Assembly: GCA_013399875.1 (NCBI GenBank)
Contig: VXAZ01007517.1
Span: 992,001-1,056,000 of the forward strand
Direction of reading: 5' to 3'
Length of the DNA: 64,000 nt
Source: Gymnorhina tibicen
Taxonomy: Eukaryota > Chordata > Aves > Passeriformes > Artamidae
In this document: piece after piece, positions 1 to 11,913 of the stretch
How positions within the stretch are numbered: the stretch's first letter is position 1
How the letters are laid out: the number at the start of each line of letters is the position of its first letter
Program-made: the position numbers and the translations under genes
The notes under the pieces: generated by a model
The model's input: only the letters and a program-made list of their open reading frames with translations
What the model was told of the DNA's origin: nothing
The model's database searches: none

Positions 1-3000
1 CCCACAGAATCTGATGCACTTGAGAGCTATGTTGGCTTGAGGTCTATAAAAATGACAGTTTTATTTACACAATTGTTCCATTATGCTTTACTGAAGGGAA
101 CATAGAGAGACTGCTTAACATGCTTCCAATTTGTTTATTTGTTTTCCTCTATTGGATAAAAGTAGTGCTCAGGAAATAACTAATGTAACTGACAGCACTG
201 ACTTGAATGAAGAGGGGGTGATGGCAAACAGGAACAGTTCTGTTGGAGAGTGGTGAATGACAGGTTCTCTACCCACCCAGAAAATTCTTCTTCAAACAAG
301 TGCCCTTCGTGGGTGGGGAAAGATGACCAAAAAAATATTTCCATTTGTGAAAGAATTGTGGTCTAACCTCAGATCAACAGACCTAATCAACACTAATCCA
401 AGCAAGTGCTTAACCCTGTTGCAAACAAGCACAGACAGCATTACTTTGGAAGATCAGGAAAGTCAGCTATGAAATACAAATTGTAGGTCTACCCTCAACA
501 TTTCTGACTGACATTAATGGAAATGACAGTTTACTCCCAGAATAAAGATAGGTTGGGCTGGGAGAACATAACAATTCCCTAAGAATTACCACTTGATTAC
601 TTATTGCCAAACCCTTAGTGGTGTCAAATATTCCACAGAGGTCAAGAGCTATGTAGAACTGTCAGTGCTCCTAAAAGTTTGTGCTGGATCATTAGAGTGT
701 GGCTTGTAGACTAGAGTGATCACAAAGAAGCAATGTTTCTTTGCCACTCACTGAGGGATACCAAATACCTTCTGAGTTTTGCAGCACTTGGTATAACAGG
801 CTGTGTGCTGAAACAGCCCTGCCCAATCAGATCAGTGGAACACCAATAGCATCTCTTCCAAATATCATATTTGTGTTTTTTCTCTTTCATTGTAGTTGCC
901 GGAGTTAGGGTAAGACACTGAAGCAAGTGTACAACCCATCACTTTTAAACATGACATATTTGTATCTGATCCCCATCTGACTTGGATGGGGAAAAACCCT
1001 ATGATGATAACAAAGTTGTACCTCTTTACTCCAGGCCCTAAAGCTGCTGGACTTCTCCATTTCTGTAATTTAGACAATACGGCAAAGTTTTCTAGAAACA
1101 GCAGTTAGGATTTCCTCTGTTTTACAAAGCGCCAAACACTCTGGGGTGCTCAGAAATAATTCCCAAGTACTGTTTCAATGTATTTTAATTCACTGACTAT
1201 TCTCAGCTATATGGGAACACACACGCATGCATACACAAACAGCTCTTGAAGGAAATCAGAGCATCTGATGGAAAAGGTTTACTTTACTCTGGGTGATCTC
1301 AGCTACATTATTTACACACAAAAATCTCTTAGAGGGAACCATAAAAGACACATCAAAGTGCAGTGACTTTTTGTGCCCCTCCCTCCCAAGCTCTACAACA
1401 TATTTTGCAGTTTATTTTCTCTTCCTGGTCAGTTTCTTCCAGATCTCATAGTAAAACAGAGTACATGAAAACTGAAACCTCTCAGGGAGAAACTGTTTTT
1501 AAATATTTTCTTTTAGAAACTCTTTCTCCTCCGTTGGATTTTTTGCAATTTTTTTGCAATTTTTCATTCTTCTATCTTCTTGCTCCCTAAGGGTCTCCCT
1601 TAGGAGATGTATACATATATGAACACGGGGATGGCGCCAGACCCTGTGCTTGGTGCCCTCATGCTCTGGTACCATTAAACCAATCTAAACCACCATCTTT
1701 GCATGTTGTTCCTCTTCTGAGCAGGGAGCAAGATGGTTTGCATAACTACCAAGCCCCTACAGTAGGTGTAGTCCTTCAGAAACCTCCTAGGATGATCTGC
1801 ATATGGGGCCTGACGCAGCCAGGAAGCATCGGATTTAATTGTGCATGTTTAGTCACAAAATTGGAGCAGAGCAGGGCAGCTTGCCATATTTGCTAAAACT
1901 GGCCCTGTGGGCTACCATTTGTACATAAGAAATCAGGACTCAGGAGACTCAAATTCTGTTCAAAAGCAGATCTCTTACGTAGACCTGAAGTAATTGACTC
2001 ACCCCTCCACACCTCAGGTCTTTCCCCATAACTTTGGTATCTTTAGTGGGGTACAAGTACCTAACATTCATGACAGGGTAGCAGTCAGATGTTATGAGAA
2101 TAGGGATTGCACAAGCAGTTCAGCAGAAAGAAGATTGCACACTCTTCAGTTTGTTTTCTGGACTATCAGTGGATATTGCGCTCACAAAAGAGTGGGGCAC
2201 ACCTACACTTCAGTTCCTATGTGGGACACCTTCTCTTGGGGTTTGGGATTTAATTGCTGGCTGGATTCTGCTTATCCACAGGAGTTCACACTCAGGAAGA
2301 GGTGGAAACATGACACAGGCCCAACTAGTCATCTGGTAGCTCCAGAAGGATATCTGAATATCTTGCTGTAAAAAACACTTTGCAATTTCTCAATTTCTCA
2401 TACCCACTATCTTCCCTCTCAGATGGAGGGGAGGAAGAAAAAGTCACAATTTCATTATATAAACCAAGTGCCTTCCATTAACAAATTTTTCTTCCATAAC
2501 TGATAGCAAATCCACAATCTGGCCTGAATTTTGAATAATCATATACTGTCCTTCCTCTTTAGCACTCTTGCTACCTCTGTCTCTCCACCTTGGTCTACCT
2601 CTGTCTCTGCACTTGCCCTGCTTGTCATGTCTCCTCCAAGATGCACCCACTGAAAGTTAAAATTTAATATTTCAATTAAATGCAAGACTGTTGTTCTGGC
2701 TTGTATCTTCACCATAGTGTGACATTTGTATTGGCCTCTGTGCTTTCAAATTTCTGAATTACCCTTGAGTGTGTTTTGGCTATTTCCATCATTTTAAGGC
2801 CTCCCTTTTCCTTATGAGCCCACCTGGAAAATGGCAATAAAACTTACAAGCTTTAGGGGGCTTGTTTTCCAAAGTTCACTGCAGCTCTAGCTGTTTTTAA
2901 GAGAGCTTATCACTTTATCAGGCATAAAGGATTGTTATTATCCAGTATGCCTAAATCTAAGCGATTAGATGAACAAAACCATTTGGTTTGTGCAATATCT

Positions 3001-3879
3001 ATTCAGGATGGGGTCTATTAAAATACAGGTGACAAACCTCTCAATAATTTTAATTGTTTCTTAAAGCATCTTACACAACCCAACAAAATAATTCATCTTG
3101 CTATGTGTAAGCTCCAACTTGGAACAAAGATATTGGAACTACAGATCAAACAGCTGAAAATCATGAGAATCTTAAAAAGTTAATACATGCTTATTCATCT
3201 AAAGATGTTGCCTATGACAATTTTGTTCTCTTTTGTCTTAAATACAGCCTTTTGGTGTTCAATACAGGTGAATTATTCTTCTAGACCAAAAAATGGTCTT
3301 TCTAGACTGAAGGATGGTGACAGCCTAGAGACAAGCAATCACGATCTGCACTCTTCTAAGAATGTAAGCAAAGAAAATTCCCAATTAATGGCATGGTTTC
3401 TCCTTTAAAAAGGCATAATTTCTAAAAGGTGAGGAATGCTATGAGCAAAATTCCTGGAAATTGAAATGTAAGCAGAGAACTTTGAATGAAACTTGGATGT
3501 TCTTTTTGAAGAGTTTATTAAATGGCTAAACCCCCACAACTTCACAATCAAGAAAGAACAAACTTTGGCTGTAAGCCCAACCTCATTTTGTGGAAACTAT
3601 GAATATAAAAGCAATGTATAACGTGAAAACAAAAAAGGCAGATTTAGTTAGTAGTAAAAATGAGAAATTATCAACAAAATGAAATAATATGAGAAACTAA
3701 AAGCATGGGAAAATAATTCCTGTCTATTTGAAAAAGAGCAATAATTTTAAAAGTTTTATTGAAGATAAAAATATGCTAGAAGTGATATAATGCTGACATT
3801 AGATAAAGATATTAAATCTGTTAGTAATCATAGAGAAGAATAAGGTTTCAGTAAATATTGCCTTGTTGAAAAACAGGTT
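1..3879. other. Gene-free single-copy DNA
   Basis: No gene, RNA gene or recognisable transposon was seen here. The DNA is AT-rich and single-copy in appearance, and the open frames are short and unlike any family I know. Minor features are a short CA-like stretch near 1,219-1,242 and a direct repeat of a T-run plus GCAA at about 1,541-1,566. The last few tens of bases may already belong to the old CR1 that becomes recognisable from about 3,880. Confidence 0.6.
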
Positions 3880-4205
3880 CATTTAATCACTTCACATGAA
3901 AATGACCAAGATTTTTCCAGTCCTTCAAGTAGCAAGGAGGAATTTAGGCAAAGTCTGTTAAATATTTTTAAATCAGTAGGCCGGGTAGCTTGAATCCAAG
4001 AGCCTTTATTTTCCTGAGGAGTCAGCTGAATCACTAATGCTGCTCTTGAATAAATGTTGAAATACTGGTGAAATTCCAGAAGATTAAAAAAAAGTACAAA
4101 TCCTGAGCCAATATACAAAAAGTTTGAATTAGGCAAGTTACTGGACATCAATCCCAGTCAGAAAAGCAATAAGCTGATAAAGCAGTAAATTTATATGCTT
4201 AAGAT
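3880..4205 (+). mobile_element. Old CR1 LINE fragment, reverse transcriptase part
   Basis: This is a decayed piece of a CR1-type non-LTR retrotransposon, read on the plus strand. The DNA from about 3,970 follows the CR1 reverse transcriptase region that encodes the 'GPD..HPRVLKEL', 'SWE.G.VPEDWK.A...PI.KKG' and 'YRPVSLTS' blocks. Conceptual translation gives matching stretches such as NSRRLKKSTNPEPIYKKFE, broken by stops. It is dead: several in-frame stops, and the catalytic YADD region is absent. The same insertion probably resumes at 4,565, since both pieces have the same orientation and are in the right order. The high divergence suggests an old amniote-wide CR1/L3-like lineage rather than a recent bird subfamily. 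The assignment is from recall of consensus sequences. Confidence 0.7.
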
Positions 4206-4564
4206 GGGCTGACAGTTCCCTAAAGTAACCAGTCGTGGGGTGCGCTTCTACCTTTAGTCTCAGTTCTCAAGGATTGGCTGAAGCGTGACCACACGCAATG
4301 TAAAATATTCCTAAAATAGTGGCAGAAGAGAGTTGTGAATGACAGATGTAAAAACATGTTGAAGAACTGATAATGATACACAAAATTAGCTGACTTATTT
4401 AGTCAGGTGAGCCAATTTCAACTAACCAGGTACTACAGCAAAACTTCTGCAGCAGTTCTAAAATGGATCTTTAGGGATAGGCAACAGAGTAGAAGTTCCT
4501 AATATAATTCTGAAAATATATGAACCTTTTGTTGTGTAAATTGAGTGGCAAATACAAGCAGTGT
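4206..4564. other. Undefined stretch between two CR1 pieces
   Basis: About 360 bp separate two CR1 pieces that are in the same orientation. It is probably the eroded catalytic and thumb region of the same element, or that region replaced by an insertion or deletion. I could not align it confidently with CR1. No gene or other repeat is visible. Confidence 0.4.
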
Positions 4565-5045
4565 GATGATTTTGCCTCTGTATGTAATATTGATAGGATT
4601 GATACTAGAATATTGCATACACATCTGGTGTCCATATTTGGGGGGGGGGGGAAGCTGCAAAATTGAAAAGGATGCAGAAAGGACCTTAAAAATCATTTCA
4701 GAATGGAGAAAATGCCTTACAGTGGGGCACTGGAAATAATCTATTTAGATTATAGCAGATTTAAGGGTGGCTTGAATATGTATGCACATACATTCATTAG
4801 CAAGAGGCCTGAACACTTAAAGGACTTTGAAATAAAAGCAAAAAGGCCTAAAGAAAATCAGTAGATACAGGCTAAAACCAGACAAGTTCAGTTTGGAAAT
4901 AAGACACATTTTTCAGCAGTGAGGGAGATTAGTCAGAAAAAGCATCTACAAGGGAAACTAGTGAATTCTCCTTCTCTTCATAATAATATTGGCTGCAATT
5001 CAGAAAGATGTGCTTCAGCCAAACAAAAGCTATTCTTTAGTCAGA
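4565..5045 (+). mobile_element. Old CR1 LINE fragment, 3' end
   Basis: This is the 3' part of a CR1 element. Around 4,590-4,640 the translation reads GLILEYCIHIWCPYL, the counterpart of the 'VRPHLEYCVQFWAPH' block near the C-terminus of CR1 ORF2. Then follow recognisable CR1 3' segments: 'aatctatttagattat' (4,738-4,753), 'ggaaataagacaca' (about 4,895-4,908), and 'cagtgagggagatta' plus 'gtgaattctcc' (4,917-4,971). A run of 12 G at 4,640-4,651 interrupts the coding remnant just after the LEYC block. The copy is heavily mutated and non-functional. It is probably the continuation of the fragment at 3,880-4,205. Confidence 0.75.
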
Positions 5046-8000
5046 GATTTTTGCTCAATTTAGCACACTAAATTGTCCAATTATTTCTTCTGCACTTAAA
5101 CACTTTTTGTAGGATACAAGTCATTTAACTTTAGTTGTCTACAGTGTAGATATCTGAAACGGTAGCCTATGCAGGATTGCTTTAGAGTCAAAAGACACTT
5201 AGAGAGCTGGATTTATCTCACCCATTTTAGAAACCTGCATTAGTATGAGATTAATCCTGAGAGGTTCCTCTTTCTCTCTACTACAAAAGAGATGTTATAA
5301 AGGGAACAAAAAGAGACTATTAAGGGAACTTGAATAACTAGCCCTGACTAGAGATTTCCACTGAGAAAGCATGCATTTAATCTGGTGAATCCTGACTACT
5401 TTTTGTGTCTGAGTGTCAAGAAGGCATTCTGACAATGATTCCTGAGCAATGTATCTACTTCAACATGAAAGGCAATGCCTGGATTTCTGCTTGGATTAGG
5501 TGAGGTAGAGGTTTACGATATTTCTTCTGTGCCTAATGTGTAGCTTTTTACATACATTTATTTAGATTTTGTCTTCCATTTTTTCAGCATCAGATGTAAT
5601 TTTTAAAGCCTAACAGTAAAAAATTATGCTTTCCCTACATTTCAAAAATAGACTTTCAAAAGGGAATTAATGACAAAGAGTTGAATGTGTGTATTTGCTA
5701 AAGGCTCAACATCTCATTGCCACCCAGCAATCCAGCCCAGCAGGAGGACACAGAACAAAATGATCTCCCATGTGAAATAAGAACTTGCTGTGATTCTGAA
5801 TTTTGGGATGTTTTCCTGATTGCTTTGAACTCCACATTAAAACAAGGTAGAATAAATATTTCCAACAACAGAAGAAAACTTGAAAATGACATAAGTCAGA
5901 ACTCTTCATGGACCACAAGCCTCAGTCACCCGAAGCAGGCACATGAACACACACAGAGTTAAAGGGCTTGTGAAGATTGAGGGGTTTGTGTTTGGAAATA
6001 AGCAAAATCTCCCACACCAGCCCTGGTCAACGTTTTACACAAACAACATGGCTTGAAGTCAAGGGAAGATTTGCCTCAGGAAGGACTAGAGGGTTGGATT
6101 CAATGCACTGTTCATTAAGGCTATTTTCCTTTTCTTTATGAGCCACATGGGAATCTATCTCCCTGTTTCAACTGACATAAACCATTTTTGGTTCAACATT
6201 TTTTTACTGTTCTAGCCTGTACGCTTTATTGATGTTGATTATAATTTGGTTGCTCACCAACTTATATTGAAAGGAAAAGCTGCACTCCTAACCCATTTCT
6301 GTAGTGATTTAAGAACAGCTAACATGTACGATACTTGGACCAAATTTTCTCATTAAATAGTTATTACTGATATTTTTATTTTTGCTAAGAAACCTTTTAA
6401 TACCAAAGCACATTTCACTCACGTACATTTTAAAGTGCATAACACTTCTTCTAGATAGACTATTAACTTAAATGAGAACATTATACAAGCAATGAAAATG
6501 ATTAAGGACTTAGAAGAGGCACTTGTGGAGCATCTGAAAAGAGTAGGATTCAGCTTGGATATTATATCTTAATTGTGTGCAATAATTAATTACATATCTA
6601 TAAATATATGTAACTTGGAGAATGTACTTAGCCTTAACGAAAATAATGAAAATATTAATGCACTGAAAACAAAATTAAACTTTTCTCCCTGAAAATCACT
6701 TCATTTGTTCACTTCCTTGCTGTGAGACAATTGGGGAAAAAATCTCAGCATGTCTTTTTTTAGATCATATTTTTAAGATTGCTCAGAGTACAATTGCAAA
6801 ATGAATGAAAATTTTGAAATTTATTGGTTAGCTATTTAAATAATGAGGTAACACACACTTTAACATCTCGCTAAGTTCAAAATACATTTCTATGTGATGC
6901 CATTTTTTTTTTGCTTATAGAGATCAGAAAAGGTATAAAAATATTATGCCAAACTCTTAAACCATAATTGTGTCTTACTGAGCAGACACAAATTTTCACA
7001 TATATTTTCTGTCCCCTTGAAAGAGGCATGCAGCAGAGAATGGAAAGAGCATTACCTAAACCAATGTATTGCTAGAAGATTGCTTTACAGTACAAGATTA
7101 AACATGACCTAAGAGCCTATCTAGAACAGATGTGAGCTGTAGACTATCCACGGTCAAGGTGAAAATTTTTGTCTGGAGCAACTGTTTCTACCAAATTGTC
7201 AACAATGGGACATCTCTGGAGGTTTCTCATAAGTATGTGGCACTCCCTACCCTACTGAATCATGATCAGACTAAAGAATACTTTTCTTTTCTGAAACCCA
7301 GTTTCAACTTTAAAATACTGCTGCAGTAGTGCACCAGTGAAAACCCAAGCTCTGGAATGTGACTGTCAATATGCTTAAATTTTTAACACACCTTTGGTCT
7401 ATGTCAGCTACCATTTCCCCAGACAGCAGCTGAGCCTGGTTTAAGGCAAGTATGTTGGTCAGGAATAAATCCCAATAGATTCTCTGGGTATAGCTAAATC
7501 GTGTTACAGAGAAAGGGGTTAGATGTATGGATGTGGTCCATGCTGTGCCATCTTCCCTCAGGTCCAGAAATCAGGCTCTGAACCATTTTCCTGACAGCAC
7601 AGGTTTAGTCTTTGTATTATCTTACAAGAGATAATACAGAAATATGGAAATCCTGAACCCTGCCCTTAGGAGGATGTGGGAAATCCTAAGAATATCTCTG
7701 GAAAAGATGAGGGACCACAAAAACTTGCCAGTCTTTTGACTGAGAGTACCTACAAACAGCTGTTTCTGAGCAAGGACAAAGAGCAGTGCCAGCTGTTAGC
7801 AGAGTGTGGTGCTGGGGACCCAGTCGGCTACGGTGAGGACAACAGGATGGAAGGGTTGAATGGGTGGTAGGAAGACCCAAAGGTTGGAGCAACAACTTCC
7901 TGGCAGTGTCCCTATGGCCTTTCTGATTTCTTTCTGATCTCCTTTTTGGAAAGGTCACCGGCCCAGAATGACTCACATCCATAGTGTTCCTCCCTTGAAA

Positions 8001-9284
8001 TTGTTGTACTGCATCTAACAAAAAGCCCACTTAGACCCAAAGACAAATACAAAAGGCAAGTGCCAAGACGAGAGCATAATAAGGTAAGGAGCTAGTAAAA
8101 CTGCATTACCTCCAACTACTCATAATTTAGGGACTTTCTGAGCTCAGCAGGTTTCTCTTGCTTGAATTTGTCTGTTTCTCCGCTTAAATTTTGGTATATA
8201 CAGCATCCTATGCCAAGGAACTCCACCACTTAACTGCACCACAAGTGAATGAGCTTCCTGCCAGTTTTATGCCTTCCTTCTAACTCCTGCTAAACAGTCA
8301 AATGTTGTGGCTTCCTCAGCATCACTCTAGGCTGGATCAACCTTTTCCATGACTGCCCCCCAGTCATTGCTTTACCAGACCTGGAAGTCACCATTTCTTC
8401 AGCCTTCAGAAAGAAGTTTATCTATACCCCTGCCTTTGCCTGAACTTTTTTCAGTCCTGCTGTTGTATTTGAGTGATTGCAGCACTGTGCACAACTATTC
8501 CAGTTTTCGTGAATTTCCAGAGTAGCACACCATGCTCTGTTTTTAAAATTCCCCACACCATTCCTAATTTCTAACAATTGGCTTATGCTTTTGTGCACTC
8601 CTGGTAATGTGAACTGATTGTGTCCACACACTGCAGCCCTTGGAGCAAAGCCTGGCATAGCACTTGCCCCATGGATTTGGCACACATCGATTCACTGACT
8701 TCACATGACCTGCACAAAGTTTGTATATTGCACTCTTCTCACTGGAAGCTCACAGCTGTGGCTGCCTTGCCACATCCCTGTCAGCAGCTCAGGATATTCT
8801 CACAGTCCTTTTCTTTCCTCTTGTGCTCTTTCTCACCTCAGCCCAGGGTAGCCTGAGCTACCCTGCCTCAAGGGCTAGATCTCCTCCTGCCCCCAAGTGG
8901 CCTAACTTTAGGACTGAAATTTTTGTATTCTTTAAGAGGGCATGCCTTTCTTTTTTGCCCTAGATAAGAAGAGTATCTGCTTTTCCGTCTGTTATATTTA
9001 TTATTTTCTTCACAGTTACAGCCTGGGTGTAGATTGTGGGCAGAAGGATGCAGTGTGAGGAAACAAGAAGTGTGAAAGGTCCAATGGGGTGAGTGTAAGT
9101 TGAAGAACCAGGCTTTGTAGATAGATGTTGGATGCTTGACTGATTCACCAGATCAGTCCTTGGACTGCCTAAAAAATGAACCATGGTTTATTCAAGAAGA
9201 CACCTATTTTCTCACCTCCAGAATGGATCCTGGAGGTGACCCAATACATGGCATAGACAGCCTGGGGAACAGGGTCACAGCGTA
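5046..9284. other. Gene-free AT-rich DNA
   Basis: No gene or confidently classified repeat is visible. The DNA is AT-rich, especially 6,180-7,000 where A/T runs dominate. It becomes more balanced from 7,560 to 8,950, where both strands stay open over 60-114 codons without resembling any known protein. A phrase near 6,093 ('gggttggattcaatg') resembles CR1 3' DNA but is too short to call. Confidence 0.55.
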
Positions 9285-9620
9285 AAGCAATTAAAAGGTT
9301 GCTGCAAAGAGGAACAGAATAGTCTGTTCTCCAGATCCCCTGACAGAAGGAAGAAAAACAGTATGTTTAAATTGCAGGAAGGGACAATTAGGTTAGACAG
9401 TGGAAAGAACTTTCTGACGGTGAGAAGAGTTAAATCCTGGAATAGCTCACCTGGCAACTGGTGCTGTTTTTCTTGCTGACAATTGTAAGAACAGGTTAGA
9501 CAAACATGCCAGGAATGGTTTAGGTCTACTTGGTCTTTTCTTGGGTCAAATGGAGAGATAAGATCACTTCTTCTGTTCTTCCCAGAGTCACCTGCTACAG
9601 TATTATAATTTTTCATCCCA
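9285..9620 (+). mobile_element. Old CR1 LINE 3' end
   Basis: This is the 3' untranslated part of an old CR1. The order of segments matches the consensus I remember: 'ggttgctgcaaagagg' (9,298-9,313); a region around 'gacagaaggaag'; 'aattaggttagacagtggaaa' modified from 'ttaggttagatattagg' (near 9,388); 'aactttctgac' (about 9,408); 'cctggaatagctc' (9,436-9,448); and 'aagaacaggttagacaaac' (9,487-9,505), then the 'tggtttaggtctacttgg' segment to about 9,534. The terminal ~80 bp are degraded. There is no coding capacity. Like the copy at 4-5 kb, it looks older than the typical bird CR1 copies elsewhere in the window. Confidence 0.75.
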
Positions 9621-11833
9621 GATTGCTAAAGATAAAAATGGATTCTTTTTCCACATTTTTCACTGCTGCAAAGAGCAGCTTGTTACATATGTCTAAAAAT
9701 TCTGACAGACACACAACAACATTCTGTGCTTGTAAAAGTCAGAAACCCCACAGTTAAATCAAAGGATCTCTGTCCAGTTCTGCCTGTTTTGCTTCGTGTG
9801 CAGAAACTAAGTATGACACATTTCGTTTAATAATACAATATTTACTCATTAAATATATTTACCTTCTTCTTTGGATGTCTTTGCCTTTTATCTGCAGATT
9901 ATTTCACAAGCTGAAAAGTAAAATGAGTGTTATGGCAGAAAGTCTCTTTTCAGAATTTGCAAATAGAAACCACTGCAGAATACCTCTGGTCAGAGTTCGT
10001 ATTTGTTTGGCTTTGATTACAAAATTACAGATATCTGCTTAAAGTATTATAGCCAAATACTGGTCCAGGAGGGATTATAGTCCCAGTTTTCAGATTAATG
10101 GATTGTACAGCCCCTGGTCATGAAATTTAAAAGCATTCTAAATAGTGGCCACTGGCCGTTTTATGTGACAGCCTAAATAATTAAAAAGGTCTGTTGTAAT
10201 CCCATATCCATTGAGTACATTTTTGTAATGTTTTGCTGCCTAGAAATGGTCCCTGCACCAAAATGTAGCACTAAAATGAGTTTATCCTGTATCAGCTAGG
10301 AATCTGCAATCTGTTTTATGGTTCTACAAAGATGTATAAAAGAAATAAGCTATAGCTATCCAGTAGAACTTTTCCCCATTCAGAGATTATTGCTGAACCT
10401 TATTCCTTCGGCTCCTGTCCAAACAATCCACACTCAATATTTTCCTCAGTTCTTTGCTGACTGCTTATAACCTACATGGAAATCCTTAGGTTGCTGTTTG
10501 GAAATCACTAACATTACACTGCCTGAATTCACAGGCTTCATTTCTGGCTTTAAGAGAAGCCTCACGTTCGAGATTGGTTAAGCACCTCTCTGTCTCTACA
10601 GACACCTACTGTGGTGTAGGTAGAAACAATTCCCAGAATTATTTCTCCGATGTCACCTTCTCCATAAACACCCAGGTCTTTACAGTCAATATGTTTAAGC
10701 CATGAGCATGCCCTGCACGCCACGAACTGCTTAGAGATCATGCTCAGGCTACAGCCAAAGGCTTCATAGTTTATGTTCAAGATTTTCTAGGAAACTCTAT
10801 CTCACTAGTCAAGTGTAATTCTTCAGGCTTGTCCAAAGCATCTCTAATATCTGCTACCAAAATGTGAAGAGACAACTTGCTTTGAACCTGAAAGGTAATT
10901 ATGGAATATACACCTGCCTGAACAGGACACTCATCTGAGACACTGTGATAAAATTGTCCTTCTTGAACCCAGTATGTGCAGATTTAATCTTAAATTCTAA
11001 ACTATCAGCTGGATGGTTTTTCTGAAGGGAAATCATATGTTAAACATCTGTCTGAGATTAAAAAACAGGATCAGGAGAAAGCTGACGGGGCAGAGAGATT
11101 GCTATGGGAAAGTTACATCTCTAAAAGGTTATTTCTAGGTGTCTCTGCCTAAATCAGCTGCTTATGCACCAAAAATCGATCCTCTTTCTATTCATGGAAG
11201 CTCTCTTCTATCAGGTGCTTCAGGCATGTGTCCTTTTGGAGTGCTGTAAATCACTTTAGGAAACAGTGCTTTCCTCACTCAAAGAAATGTGAAAATAAAA
11301 ACTGGCAGTGTTATAAACATCATGAATAAACAAAAATATTTTTTAGGATCTATGAAGCACTATTATGAGGGACTGAATTATTCTTGTTGACAAAGGCTGA
11401 TTTTCTGGGAAAATTTGCTGAGACTACAGAAAACACTAAGTAACTCTCCGCTGACATCCTCTGTCAGCCTTAATATAATGGCAAAGGCGTTTTTAATAGC
11501 TCAGACATATAAAGCACTCCAAGTTTTTTGAAAGAAAACTAGATATTGATACTGTATATTAAATACATTTATTTCTAAAAATATTACAAAATCCTTCATG
11601 TGGAAATTGCATTAAAAATATGCACACTCAAGATGTAATACTATGGTAGTAGAGGAGGTGGGGGTGTGTTCTCTTTTGAAGCAGCAATAACATTTATGAA
11701 CTTTGTATTTCCCAGTTTTTTTCTCCACACAAAGTTTTTTCCAAAGGCAGGAAAGTGGTGTTTTCTAGTTCAGAGAGGATGTGTTGTGACATTGCCAATG
11801 TCTTGACTTCTTTTTTCTTTCCTTCCTCTTTAG
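9621..11833. other. Gene-free single-copy DNA
   Basis: No gene, RNA or classified repeat was seen. The sequence is ordinary mixed single-copy DNA. The last 35 bases form a pyrimidine-rich tract ending in TAG that serves as the acceptor of the candidate exon starting at 11,834. Confidence 0.55.
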
Positions 11834-11913
11834 GTTCTTTAGAGCTAGATACACAGAAAATAACAGTCCTATGGTTTATCTATAGTCCAGAGACTCAAAA
11901 ACAATGAGGCAAG
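11834..11913 (+). other. Candidate 80-nt exon (noncoding or 5' UTR)
   Basis: The segment is flanked by strong splice signals. Upstream is a pyrimidine-rich tract of about 25 nt ending in TTTAG at 11,833, with a plausible branch point (tcttgAc, A at 11,806) 27 nt before the junction. Downstream is a near-perfect donor, AAG/GTGAGT-like, at 11,913/11,914. All three frames contain a stop, so it is not an internal coding exon. An ATG at 11,904-11,906 follows an in-frame TAG at 11,883, so it could be a 5' UTR exon whose coding part begins M-R-Q just before the donor; it could equally be a lncRNA exon or chance. No partner exon was identified. Confidence 0.25.

Noticed and set aside
4640..4651. 12-G run as a G-quadruplex
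   Set aside because: A single homopolymer without separated tracts; likely a replication-slippage product inside an old CR1.
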